This document shows, in pieces, positions 53,252-61,363 of a DNA stretch of 64,000 nucleotides; position 1 is the stretch's first letter, and every line of letters starts with the position of its first letter. A program made the translations under genes and the position numbers. This DNA is from Bacteroidota bacterium. GTDB taxonomy: Bacteria > Bacteroidota > Bacteroidia > Chitinophagales > Chitinophagaceae. Under the pieces are notes generated by a model. The model did no database searches, was not told where the DNA came from, and worked only from the letters and a program-made list of their open reading frames with translations. The DNA is taken from assembly GCA_018267925.1 (NCBI GenBank), contig JAFDXO010000154.1, positions 1 to 64,000 on the forward strand, read 5' to 3'.

Positions 53252-54226
53252 CTGAAAAAAAACAGAAAATACTTTTATAATACTAAGACCCTCCGATTTG
53301 AAAAATTGGAGGTGCCACTGCATACCCGTCTGTTAAGGATTTTGGGGTTTTTGTCTGCTGCTTTGGTCTCGGCCGCCATTATTGTTGGTATTGCTTTTCG
53401 CTTTCTTGATTCGCCGAAAGAGAAAAAAATGCGGCAAGATGTTGTTACGATGCAAGAGAAATATCTTTTGTTGCAAAAACAAATTGAGTCGTTAAGTGAT
53501 GATGTTTCAGATTTGGAACAAAGAGACAACGATATTTACCGATCTATTTTTGAAGCAGCACCCTTGCCCGATAGTGTTCGGCTGGGTAAAGAATATAGTC
53601 AGGTAGATTGGGAGCAATATAAATTTAAAAACACCAATGAACTGATTGATGAGGTAGGCAAAGAAATAGCCTCTTTAAAACATAGAATTTCTACTCAAAA
53701 AAATTCCTTTGATACACTGAAAAATTTGGTGCAAAGCAAAGAAGAAATGTTAGCCAGCATTCCGGCTATTCAACCGGTTTCCGACAAAACATTAGACCAT
53801 GTGGCATCTGGCTTCGGTTATCGTATTGACCCCATCTATAAAACACCCAAAATGCATACCGGACTTGACTTCGCGGCAGCTATGGGAACGCCGATTTATG
53901 CTACGGCAAACGGTGTGGTGGAAGACGCCAGTTTTGATGAGGGTGGTTATGGAAATCATGTGATTTTGAATCATGGTTATGGCTATGAAACCCTTTATGG
54001 GCACATGGTTCGAATTAAAGTCCGTCGAGGTGAAAAAATAAAACGCGGACAGGTTATTGGTTGGGTTGGCAGCACCGGAAAAAGCACCGGACCACATGTG
54101 CATTATGAAGTAATACGGAACGGACAAAAAATCAATCCAGTTCACTTTTTCTTCAATGATTTGTCGCCAACAGATTATGAACGGATTGTGAAAATTGCAG
54201 CCGCCAGCAATCAATCATTCGACTAA
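53252..54226 (+). CDS. M23 family (LytM) peptidoglycan endopeptidase, probable CTG start
   Basis: A 324-residue envelope peptidase: short cytoplasmic N-terminus, one membrane span (about 32-52), a coiled coil (about 60-170; MQEKYLLLQKQIESLSDDV) and a C-terminal LytM domain with GYRIDPI, HTGLDFAA and His282-x-His284 (HVHYE), so the zinc site is complete. It should cut peptide cross-links in the periplasm. The usual first in-frame start would be TTG 53306, but the 18 codons before it read KKNRKYFYNTKTLRFEKL, the conserved N-terminus of this Bacteroidota family. The only near-cognate start upstream in frame is CTG 53252, before which a TGA lies at 53231. mnmE follows after 45 nt. Confidence 0.88.
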   Translation: MKKNRKYFYNTKTLRFEKLEVPLHTRLLRILGFLSAALVSAAIIVGIAFRFLDSPKEKKMRQDVVTMQEKYLLLQKQIESLSDDVSDLEQRDNDIYRSIFEAAPLPDSVRLGKEYSQVDWEQYKFKNTNELIDEVGKEIASLKHRISTQKNSFDTLKNLVQSKEEMLASIPAIQPVSDKTLDHVASGFGYRIDPIYKTPKMHTGLDFAAAMGTPIYATANGVVEDASFDEGGYGNHVILNHGYGYETLYGHMVRIKVRRGEKIKRGQVIGWVGSTGKSTGPHVHYEVIRNGQKINPVHFFFNDLSPTDYERIVKIAAASNQSFD

Positions 54227-54271
54227 GGCTTTCTCTTTTTGCTAAGGCGGATATTGGCTTACTTTTACCTC

Positions 54272-55699
54272 ATGCTTTTTAGTCAGGAAACTATTGTTGC
54301 TCTTGCTACACCACCCGGACAAGGTGCCATTGGAATCATTCGCCTTAGTGGAAATGATGCCCTTTCTATTGCTCAAAAAATATTTCAGGGAAAGGACTTG
54401 AAATCCCAGCCTTCCCATACCACTCATTTCGGGAAAATAGTAGATGGTAGTCAAGTGATTGATGAGGTGTTGATTACCATTTTTCGTGCACCGAAAAGCT
54501 ATACTGGCGAAGATACGATCGAAATAAGCTGTCATGGTTCATCCTATATTTTGCAACAAGTTTTGAATTTGTGCACGCAACAAGGTGCCTTGCTTGCTAA
54601 GCCGGGAGAATTTACACAACGGGCTTTTTTAAATGGGAAAATGGATTTGGCACAAGCAGAATCCGTTGCGGATGTTATTGCCAGTCAAACAGCCTCTGCA
54701 CATCAGGCAGCTATGTATGGATTGCGCGGAGGATTTAGTCATGATTTGCAAGAGATTCGTGAAGAGTTGATAAAATTTAGCGCACTGATTGAATTAGAAC
54801 TTGACTTCAGTGAAGAAGATGTAGAGTTTGCTGATCGAACTAAGTTCTTTGAATTGATTGAAGGAGCAAAAGCAAAAATACAGGCTCTGATTGATTCATT
54901 CAAATTTGGAAATGTTATTAAAAACGGCATCAAAGTTGCCATTGTAGGACGACCCAATGCAGGCAAAAGCACCCTTTTAAACGCTTTGCTCAATGATGAA
55001 CGTGCCATAGTTAGTGATATTGCCGGCACCACCCGCGACACCATTGAAGAAACCTTAAACATCAACGGCATTATCTTTCGATTGATTGATACTGCGGGAA
55101 TTCGCTCCCATTCAACCGATGCTATTGAAAATATTGGTATTGCCAGAAGCAAAAAAGCTATTGAAGCTGCAGATATTGTGATAGTGTTAGTGGCACTTGA
55201 AAATACAAATAATGAAAAAAACAAACACTCAATACTTGAAGATTCCCCAAACCCTTACTACACCATTCGTTTTGCACTGATGGATGCAGAGGACATTTTC
55301 GAACAAACAAACAAAGCAATTTTAGTTGTCAATAAAGAAGATATGCTTCATGATTTTGACCGGCAGATGATTGCTCATAAATTTCCAAATGCCCAATATC
55401 TTTCAGCAAAAAATAGCATTGGAATTTCGGAATTGAAGCAGTTGCTATATAATCGAGCCATGAGTGATGTACACGCCACCGAAGGAGCCATTGTTACCAA
55501 TGCCCGTCATCAAGCTGCACTTAAAGAAACCTTACAGGCTTTGTTGGATATTGAAACCGGCATGAATAATCATTTGTCCGGCGATTTGCTAGCCTTAGAT
55601 ATCCGAAGATGCTTACATTTTTTAGGTACTATTACGGGGCAGGTAACAACAGAAGATAAGCTCGATTATATATTTAGTAAATTTTGTATCGGAAAGTAA
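54272..55699 (+). CDS. mnmE: tRNA modification GTPase MnmE
   Basis: A 475-residue GTPase that, with MnmG, makes the (carboxymethyl)aminomethyl modification of wobble uridine. It has an N-terminal folate-binding domain (MLFSQETIVALATPPGQGAI; split for reading), a helical domain and an inserted G domain with the P loop GRPNAGKST at 226-234, the switch DIAGTTRDT and the NKED-type motif NKED in VVNKEDML. It ends in the invariant C-terminal FCIGK. ATG 54272 matches homology; TTG 54239 is rejected. Its intact 3' end is the apparent insertion site of the mobile element that begins immediately after. Confidence 0.97.
   Translation: MLFSQETIVALATPPGQGAIGIIRLSGNDALSIAQKIFQGKDLKSQPSHTTHFGKIVDGSQVIDEVLITIFRAPKSYTGEDTIEISCHGSSYILQQVLNLCTQQGALLAKPGEFTQRAFLNGKMDLAQAESVADVIASQTASAHQAAMYGLRGGFSHDLQEIREELIKFSALIELELDFSEEDVEFADRTKFFELIEGAKAKIQALIDSFKFGNVIKNGIKVAIVGRPNAGKSTLLNALLNDERAIVSDIAGTTRDTIEETLNINGIIFRLIDTAGIRSHSTDAIENIGIARSKKAIEAADIVIVLVALENTNNEKNKHSILEDSPNPYYTIRFALMDAEDIFEQTNKAILVVNKEDMLHDFDRQMIAHKFPNAQYLSAKNSIGISELKQLLYNRAMSDVHATEGAIVTNARHQAALKETLQALLDIETGMNNHLSGDLLALDIRRCLHFLGTITGQVTTEDKLDYIFSKFCIGK
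55680..55699. mobile_element. Probable attL at the 3' end of mnmE
   Basis: The last codons TTTTGTATCGGAAAGTAA (55682-55699), encoding FCIGK-stop, form the junction between mnmE and foreign-type genes led by a tyrosine recombinase. The 3' end of mnmE (trmE/thdF) is the known attachment site of SGI1-type islands in Enterobacteria. The matching right-end copy is beyond the window, so the core length cannot be fixed here. Confidence 0.5.
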
Positions 55700-55742
55700 T
55701 TACCTTTCCTTTGTTTACTAAGTGCTTGTTTTTATTGGGTTT

Positions 55743-55837
55743 GTGGGCAAATATCTTTCTCTTTTTTGTTGCCCAACTCTACTTTTTTACTTATTTTTGT
55801 TGCCCAGTTGTTGCCCAAATTGCTATTTTGTTGCCAG
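55743..55837. repeat. Phased TTGTTGCCCA repeats, likely integrase arm-type sites
   Basis: TTGTTGCCCA occurs exactly at 55766-55775, 55797-55806 and 55808-55817; a fourth, TTGTTGCCA, lies at 55828-55836, and the inverse TGGGCAA at 55744-55750. The start-to-start spacings of 31, 11 and 20 bp are close to three, one and two helical turns, so the sites would face the same side of the DNA. Position between the att site and the recombinase operon suggests arm-type binding sites. Confidence 0.7.
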
Positions 55838-55899
55838 CATATCAGTTTGATGGAAATAAGGCGAAATAATGCACCAAGTAGCACCATACAGCAACGAAC

Positions 55900-55913
55900 T
55901 GCTACAAGTAGCA
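55900..55913. promoter_or_regulatory. Palindrome before the first gene of the element
   Basis: TGCTACAAGTAGCA is a perfect 6+6 palindrome with a 2-bp spacer, ending 4 nt before ATG 55918. A direct copy of its right half, CAAGTAGCA, lies 30 bp upstream (55875-55883). This looks like an operator for an HTH protein or a directionality-factor site. Confidence 0.5.
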
Positions 55914-55917
55914 ACAA

Positions 55918-56316
55918 ATGAGTAGTACAATTAAACTTCCTAAATTCTGTAATCACTGTGGTAAAGCTTTCATAGCCCAAAAGACCACAACGCAGTTCTG
56001 TGGGCATCCCTGTGCAAGCAGGGCATACAAGCAACGCAAAAGAGAGGAAAAGGTAAGTGCAGAATTTAAGAATCAACAAAGCAAAATTGTTTCGGCTGCT
56101 CCGGCTGTTATCTCTGAAACCCTGCAAGCTCCACAGGCAGGAAATCAAACCAATCTAAGGGATAAAGAATTTTTAAGTATTGTAGAAGTGGCAGCCCTGT
56201 TAGGTGCAAGCAGATGGACCATTCAAAGAATGATAAAAAGTAAACGGCTACCAGTGGCAAAGCTGGGAAGCCGTACCATCATTAAAAGAACCGCAATAGA
56301 TAATTTATTTAACTGA
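55918..56316 (+). CDS. Zinc-finger plus helix-turn-helix DNA-binding protein
   Basis: A 132-residue protein with two parts. Residues 8-40 form a small zinc-binding motif with Cys11, Cys14, Cys28 and Cys32 (FCNHCGKAF...FCGHPCASRAY), followed by a basic helix. Residues 80-132 form a MerR/excisionase-type HTH_17 domain (LSIVEVAALLGASRWTIQRM, RLPVAKLGSRTIIKR split for reading). It starts directly after a palindrome, begins the recombinase operon (7 nt before int) and is a candidate recombination directionality factor or autorepressor. The two-part layout is common beside integrases in Bacteroidota. Confidence 0.85.
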   Translation: MSSTIKLPKFCNHCGKAFIAQKTTTQFCGHPCASRAYKQRKREEKVSAEFKNQQSKIVSAAPAVISETLQAPQAGNQTNLRDKEFLSIVEVAALLGASRWTIQRMIKSKRLPVAKLGSRTIIKRTAIDNLFN

Positions 56317-56323
56317 TAATGAA

Positions 56324-57430
56324 ATGAAAGTAACATTAAGGCAACGGCTCAAAGGCGAGAAAATCAGCCTTTATTTAGAATACTACTCCAATGGCAAACG
56401 CCAGTACGAGTATTTGAATTTATACTTAACTCCCGACCCTGAGAAGGGCAAACTGCCTAATGCAGTAAAAGAGGAAAATAAAAAGATTTTGGCTTTGGCT
56501 GAAACCATACGCAGCAAACGCCATTTAGAAATTCAAAACAGCACTTACGATTTCCACGATAAGGAGAAGCTGAAAACGTACTTCATAATGTATATGGAGG
56601 CATTAGCTGAAAAGAGGAAAGACAGCAAAGGGAATTATGGCAATTGGGATAGCACCATAAAGCACTTAAAAAAGTATTGTCCAAGAGATATTCAATTCAG
56701 CCAAATCAACAAAGCCTTTGTTGACGGCTTCAGAGAGTATTTGCAAAAGGAAGCCACATCAAAAACTAAAAAGCAAATTTCTACCAATACCAAATACAGT
56801 TACTTCAATAAGTTCAGGGCGGCACTCAAACAAGCAGTAAGGGATGGTATATTGAAAAGCAACCCTGCCGAGATGGTAGAAGGCTTGCCACAAGGCGAAC
56901 CAGTAAGAGAGTTTTTAACCCTTGATGAGTTAAAGACATTGGCAAAAACAGAATGCAAGAATGAACTAATGAAAAGAGCCTTTCTTTTTAGTTGCCTCAC
57001 TGGATTACGGTTTAGCGATATTCAAAAACTCAAATGGAGTGAATTACAGCACTCAACAGAGTTAGGCAACTACATTCGTTTTATACAGCAAAAAACAAAG
57101 GGTTCAGAAACTTTGCCGATTTCAGATGAAGCCTATAATCTTTTAGGGGAAAGAGGAAAGCCAACAGATCCGGTATTCCCTGATTTGATTTATTCCGATA
57201 GCCGTAATGCTGATTTATACAGGTGGATGATTAAGGCAGGTATTGAAAAGCACATAACCTTTCACTGTGCAAGGCACACATACGCCACATTGCAGCTTAC
57301 TTTGGGTACAGATATTTTCACTGTATCAAAATTGCTTGGGCATAGGCATTTGAAAACAACACAGATTTATGCAAATGTGATTGACGAAAAGAAAACAGTT
57401 GCAGCCAATAAAATTAATATCGGTTTATAA
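56324..57430 (+). CDS. int: Tyrosine site-specific recombinase (integrase)
   Basis: A 368-residue phage-type integrase with a SAM-like core-binding domain (about 85-185) and a catalytic domain carrying all key residues: Arg229 (TGLRFSDI), Lys257, His314-x-x-Arg317 (HCARHTYA), His340 (LLGHRHL) and the nucleophile Tyr349 (TQIYANV). The N-terminal 80 residues form an arm-binding region able to read the repeats found upstream. It is inferred to have inserted the element at the 3' end of mnmE. It overlaps the next gene by one base (TAATG). Confidence 0.95.
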   Translation: MKVTLRQRLKGEKISLYLEYYSNGKRQYEYLNLYLTPDPEKGKLPNAVKEENKKILALAETIRSKRHLEIQNSTYDFHDKEKLKTYFIMYMEALAEKRKDSKGNYGNWDSTIKHLKKYCPRDIQFSQINKAFVDGFREYLQKEATSKTKKQISTNTKYSYFNKFRAALKQAVRDGILKSNPAEMVEGLPQGEPVREFLTLDELKTLAKTECKNELMKRAFLFSCLTGLRFSDIQKLKWSELQHSTELGNYIRFIQQKTKGSETLPISDEAYNLLGERGKPTDPVFPDLIYSDSRNADLYRWMIKAGIEKHITFHCARHTYATLQLTLGTDIFTVSKLLGHRHLKTTQIYANVIDEKKTVAANKINIGL

Positions 57431-58500
57431 TGAACTCAAAAATTTTAAACGACATATATCACGGTCAGTTGAAACCCTGGCTTTTTAACCTTGAAGAAAG
57501 AGAGTTAAAGCAAACAATACGAGAAGTGAGCAAGATTCCTTTAACTACATTACAAGGTATTGATAACAGGCTTAAAATGCTATTACAGCCTTTTCCAACG
57601 CTGCTAAAAACAATACAACCGCTTTCAAGTAATTCCTTTCAACAGCTATCATTTTCTTGCCCTCTGCAAGAGCCTACCACAATTCAGCAGCATTTTTATA
57701 AAGCTGTTATTGATGCAGAAGTTTTAAGGTATTACAATACAACAATTAGCAATCCACTTATTAAAGACGAGACTTTAGACGTTCCATTTCAAATTGGTGA
57801 CAAGAGTTTAAAGGGCATAGCCGTGTTGCTTAATTCAATTAATAATGAACTATCTGAAAAGGAATATCAAGCAGAGGATTTGACTTGCTTTAGCTTGGAA
57901 TACCTAAAAAGTAGTTTGCTGATTTTGTACTTTTCTATTCAAGAAAACTTTAAGCCCTTTCTGCCTGATGTATATGAGACTGTAGAAGAATTTTATATGT
58001 ACAGGATGGATAACGATTCAGAAATGGTAGAAATAAAGCAATTGACATTTGATAAGTATAACAAGCCTGTTCTTTCAGCATCAAAGGCAACAGAGCCACC
58101 TAAATTAACTTTTGGCTGGAAGAAAGGCGACACATCAAAACTGCAAGCATTGTTTGATGATTTATGTGTTGACTACAATTTTTTGAATGAGGAAGAAACA
58201 TCAGTTGAAACACTGGTGGAGTTGCTTACAGAAAAGGAAATAGTGCCAGGCAAATTCAAGATTTATTTAGGATGCCAAACGACTGAGTTTGTTTTTATAA
58301 TGGATAACTTGGGCAAGGCTTTTCAACGGCTATCGCCTACCAATATTGAAAAATCTATGAGCTTTTGGTCAAAAGGCAGGGCGAATAAAAAGCCAACGCT
58401 AATTAATGCAGAAAACTACTTTAAAACGAGAAGCAAAAACAAGATTAAGGATGAAACCAAAGAGGAAATTCTAACACTTATTCAAAAATATTTCCCATAA
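57430..58500 (+). CDS. Mobile-element protein of unknown function
   Basis: A 356-residue soluble protein whose ATG shares one base with the integrase stop, so the two are translationally coupled. It is helical in the first 200 residues (IQPLSSNSFQQLSFSCPLQ, YLKSSLLILYFSIQENFKPF) with a mixed C-terminal part ending in FVFIMDNLGKAFQRLSPTNI and INAENYFKTRS. The layout (N-terminal helical, C-terminal conserved patch, after int) resembles RteC-like or DUF-type proteins of Bacteroidota elements, but I cannot assign a family. It is followed by a strong inverted-repeat array. Confidence 0.7.
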   Translation: MNSKILNDIYHGQLKPWLFNLEERELKQTIREVSKIPLTTLQGIDNRLKMLLQPFPTLLKTIQPLSSNSFQQLSFSCPLQEPTTIQQHFYKAVIDAEVLRYYNTTISNPLIKDETLDVPFQIGDKSLKGIAVLLNSINNELSEKEYQAEDLTCFSLEYLKSSLLILYFSIQENFKPFLPDVYETVEEFYMYRMDNDSEMVEIKQLTFDKYNKPVLSASKATEPPKLTFGWKKGDTSKLQALFDDLCVDYNFLNEEETSVETLVELLTEKEIVPGKFKIYLGCQTTEFVFIMDNLGKAFQRLSPTNIEKSMSFWSKGRANKKPTLINAENYFKTRSKNKIKDETKEEILTLIQKYFP

Positions 58501-58564
58501 AAAGGTTCAGGTAAGGTTCAGGTTTATTCCAGTTACTGAACCTATGCAGCAACCTGAACCTTTT
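58500..58564. repeat. Nested inverted-repeat array of GGTTCAG motifs
   Basis: Perfect 13-bp outer arms, AAAAGGTTCAGGT (58500-58512) and ACCTGAACCTTTT (58552-58564), enclose a second AAGGTTCAG (58513-58521) and a second CTGAACCT (58536-58543). Four copies of one core thus form two nested inverted pairs. It could act as a terminator, a regulator-binding array or an iteron-like replication site for the DUF3987 protein downstream. Confidence 0.75.
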
Positions 58565-58616
58565 GCCCCTGCTGCATTGTAGAGTTTTGTTCCATCAATT
58601 TTTAAAAAATAAAAAG

Positions 58617-58919
58617 ATGGCACAAGACAATTTAATCTTAGACAAGCTCACCGAGATTGCAAACAAACTGGATGAGCAAAATTTACTGCAAAAAACAGTA
58701 TTGAATTTTAACGAGGCTTGCAAATACCTTGATGTAAGTCCTTCGCATTTGTACAAACTCACAAGTACAAAACACATTCCTCATTTCTGTCCGCAAGGAA
58801 AGAAACTCTATTTCAAGCGTTCCGAGTTAGACGACTGGTTGCAGCGTAACCGACAATCTTCAGCCGATGAGATTGATGCAATGGCAACCGAGTACATACT
58901 CAAAAACAAACGCAAATAG
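58617..58919 (+). CDS. Excisionase-like helix-turn-helix protein
   Basis: A 100-residue protein with an N-terminal helix (KLTEIANKLDEQNLLQ) and an HTH_17 domain (FNEACKYLDVSPSHLYKLTS, HFCPQGKKLYFKRSELDDWL split for reading), the usual MerR-like fold of element excisionases and helper regulators. ATG 58617 is preceded by an A-rich stretch; the upstream in-frame Met-like codon at 58563 falls in the repeat array. It precedes the DUF3987 gene by 30 nt and is probably co-transcribed with it. It may be the directionality factor or a regulator of replication. Confidence 0.85.
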   Translation: MAQDNLILDKLTEIANKLDEQNLLQKTVLNFNEACKYLDVSPSHLYKLTSTKHIPHFCPQGKKLYFKRSELDDWLQRNRQSSADEIDAMATEYILKNKRK

Positions 58920-58949
58920 AGTTTTCTAACCGATAATAAAGAAACAGAA

Positions 58950-61178
58950 ATGGCAAGTTGTACCATATTTAAAAACTTTACTATCCCAATAGAAAAGAAA
59001 TCTCTATTGCTGATTGGTAAAGACATTATTTCCGATAAGTACAAAACGGAAGTAGAAGAAATCCGCAATCATATTGCACAAGTGAACAAAGCAGAAGCCG
59101 ACAATAAAAAGAAGCAGCTTTTGGCTTTTACGCCTTCGGCTGTATTCTCCGAAAAAAGGCAAATGCAATATCTTGAAATGTACAGTGGCTTTGTGCATTT
59201 AGATTTTGACAAACTCACACCGGAGCAGCTACAAAGTGCCTTTGCAATCATTTGTCAAATACCATACACAGCACTTTGTTTTATTAGTCCAAGTGGCAAT
59301 GGCTTAAAGGTTTTTGTTGAAGTCAATTCAGGCTTAGAAAGCCACGATACAGCCTATTTGCAGGTGCAAAAATACTATGAAGATGCCACAGGGCTAATGG
59401 CTGACCCAAGCTGCAAAGATGTTACAAGGCTTTGTTTTATGAGTCACGACCCCAACGCATACCGAACTATCCAAAACGAGAAATTCATTGTGGCTTTGCC
59501 CCAATTCATTCAAGAACAACAATCGCAAATGCCTACGGCTATTGCTCCAGTTGATCCAGTAGAGCAGGCAGAACCCGAAGACCTCAACATTACTTTTCTT
59601 TTCAATCAACAAATTCAATTCACAAATCAAAAAGCATCATACACCGATGGAAACAGGAACAATTATATTTATCTGCTTGCTTCTAATTGCAACAGAGTTG
59701 GTTTATCGCAGTCCGATACTGAAATACTATGTACACAGCATTTTGATTTACCTGAAAGAGAAATTAAGACTGCCGTGAATAGTGCCTATTTGCACCACAG
59801 CCAGGAACACAAAAAATTTGAACCAAAAGTAATTTTAAAAAATCAGGATGAAGCACAGCCCGAAGTGCAGATGCCTACTCTGCCTGATGAAATCTTTGAT
59901 ACTATTCCCGACTTCTTAAAGCACATTACGGAAGTTGCTACCAGTAAAGAAGAAAGGGATATTTTGTTATTAGGTTCATTAGTTACTCTAAGTGTAGCAT
60001 TTCCTAAAGTTATAGGCAAGTATGGTGATAATCCAGTTAATGCAAATCTGTTTCTTTTTATTGCTGCAAAAGCATCAGCAGGGAAAGGCATTTTAATTCA
60101 TTGCAGAAAATTGATTGAACCAATACACTTAGCTATTCGCCAACAGGCAAAACTGATGAAGCAGCAATACGAAGTGGATTTGCAGGAATACAATGCAAGT
60201 AAGGGCAAAGACAGTTCAGTTGAAAAGCCACAAACACCACCGCAAAAAATGTTATTCATACCTGCAAACAACAGTTCAACAGGCTTCTTTGAGTTGCTCA
60301 ATGATAGCGATGGCAGAGGAATAATTTTTGAAACAGAAGCCGACACACTTTCAAAGTCGTTCAAGTCCGAACACGGCAATTTCAGTGATGGTTTGCGTAA
60401 CGCTTTCCAACACGAACCACATTCATACTACCGCAGAACCGATAAAGAATTGGTTGAAATTGCAAGACCTTGTTTATCTGTTTTATTATCCGGCACACCA
60501 AAGCAGGTGCAAACACTTATACCAAGTGCTGAAAATGGTTTGTTCAGTCGCTTTATGTTCTATATGATGAATATGAATTTGGTTTGGAAAGATGTATTTG
60601 CTTCAAAGACTGAAAACGGTTTAGATGTGCATTTTCAAGCATTAGGTAATCAGTTTTACAGTTTGTATCAAACATTACAGGCAAATCCCGATGTGTATTT
60701 TTCACTAACTGCAAGCCAGCAGCAACAATTCAACCAATACTTTGAAAAAATCCAAACACTTTACTACACCATACAGGAAGAAGAAATCATAAGCACTGTA
60801 AGACGTTTGGGCTTAACTGCCTACCGTTTGATGATGATTTTTTCCGCCTTGCGTATTATGGAAGATGGAGAAATAACACAGCAGCTTGTTTGCAGCGATA
60901 CCGATTTTGAAAACACCTTGCAAATGATAACTGTATTGGTAAAGCATAGCAATTACGTTTACACTCAAATTGCACAAGAGAAATACACACCCAAGCCCAA
61001 GAACAAAAAGGAGTTGTTTTTAGAAAATCTCCCTGCACAGTTCAACAGGCAAGGCTATTTGGCAGTAGCCATCAGTTTAGGCATCACCGATAAGTCAGCA
61101 CAACGCTACATCAAAGAGTTTAAAGATGCTGGCATCATCCATTACGATGGGCACGACAACTATACCAACCCCAAATAA
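58950..61178 (+). CDS. BT4734/DUF3987 primase-helicase-like replication protein
   Basis: A 742-residue protein. The N-terminal BT4734-type domain (about 1-190) has GFVHLDFDKLTPEQ and SPSGNGLKVFVEV, resembling prim-pol folds with an acidic D-x-D-like pair. A small helical PriCT-like region follows (about 205-280), then a DUF3987 domain (about 310-690) with a P-loop-like AKASAGKG at 373-380 and FETEADTLSKSF; a winged-helix tail closes it. Such proteins are common in Bacteroidota mobile elements and are thought to start element replication. The P loop departs from the GxxxxGKT norm. The gene follows an HTH gene and precedes a repeat-containing gap. Confidence 0.85.
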   Translation: MASCTIFKNFTIPIEKKSLLLIGKDIISDKYKTEVEEIRNHIAQVNKAEADNKKKQLLAFTPSAVFSEKRQMQYLEMYSGFVHLDFDKLTPEQLQSAFAIICQIPYTALCFISPSGNGLKVFVEVNSGLESHDTAYLQVQKYYEDATGLMADPSCKDVTRLCFMSHDPNAYRTIQNEKFIVALPQFIQEQQSQMPTAIAPVDPVEQAEPEDLNITFLFNQQIQFTNQKASYTDGNRNNYIYLLASNCNRVGLSQSDTEILCTQHFDLPEREIKTAVNSAYLHHSQEHKKFEPKVILKNQDEAQPEVQMPTLPDEIFDTIPDFLKHITEVATSKEERDILLLGSLVTLSVAFPKVIGKYGDNPVNANLFLFIAAKASAGKGILIHCRKLIEPIHLAIRQQAKLMKQQYEVDLQEYNASKGKDSSVEKPQTPPQKMLFIPANNSSTGFFELLNDSDGRGIIFETEADTLSKSFKSEHGNFSDGLRNAFQHEPHSYYRRTDKELVEIARPCLSVLLSGTPKQVQTLIPSAENGLFSRFMFYMMNMNLVWKDVFASKTENGLDVHFQALGNQFYSLYQTLQANPDVYFSLTASQQQQFNQYFEKIQTLYYTIQEEEIISTVRRLGLTAYRLMMIFSALRIMEDGEITQQLVCSDTDFENTLQMITVLVKHSNYVYTQIAQEKYTPKPKNKKELFLENLPAQFNRQGYLAVAISLGITDKSAQRYIKEFKDAGIIHYDGHDNYTNPK

Positions 61179-61235
61179 AGCGAAGCGTATTCACGAATAC
61201 CATTGAAAAAACTAACATTCAATGAGTAATGCCCA

Positions 61236-61265
61236 AAATCCTCAATAACCCATTTTTGAGGATTT
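61236..61265. promoter_or_regulatory. Inverted repeat between the replication gene and the XRE gene
   Basis: Perfect 10-bp arms AAATCCTCAA (61236-61245) and TTGAGGATTT (61256-61265) around a 10-nt loop, with a further TCCTCAAAT half-site near 61294. No T run follows, so an operator for the XRE regulator fits better than a terminator, but neither is proven. Confidence 0.45.
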
Positions 61266-61363
61266 AAGGATATGAGGAAGCACCTTGTTTGCTGTCCTCA
61301 AATCCCCATTTCCCCACTTTCCTAATTTTCCCCACATTCTCTAAATCCTTGCTTTTATTTTCT

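Noticed and set aside
54739..55224. 161-codon open frame antisense to mnmE
   Set aside because: Ser/Leu-rich low-information translation opposite the conserved GTPase domain; a shadow of mnmE.
57430..58500. Naming the gene after int as rteC
   Set aside because: Position and size recall RteC-domain proteins, but I see no decisive motif, so the gene is left unassigned.
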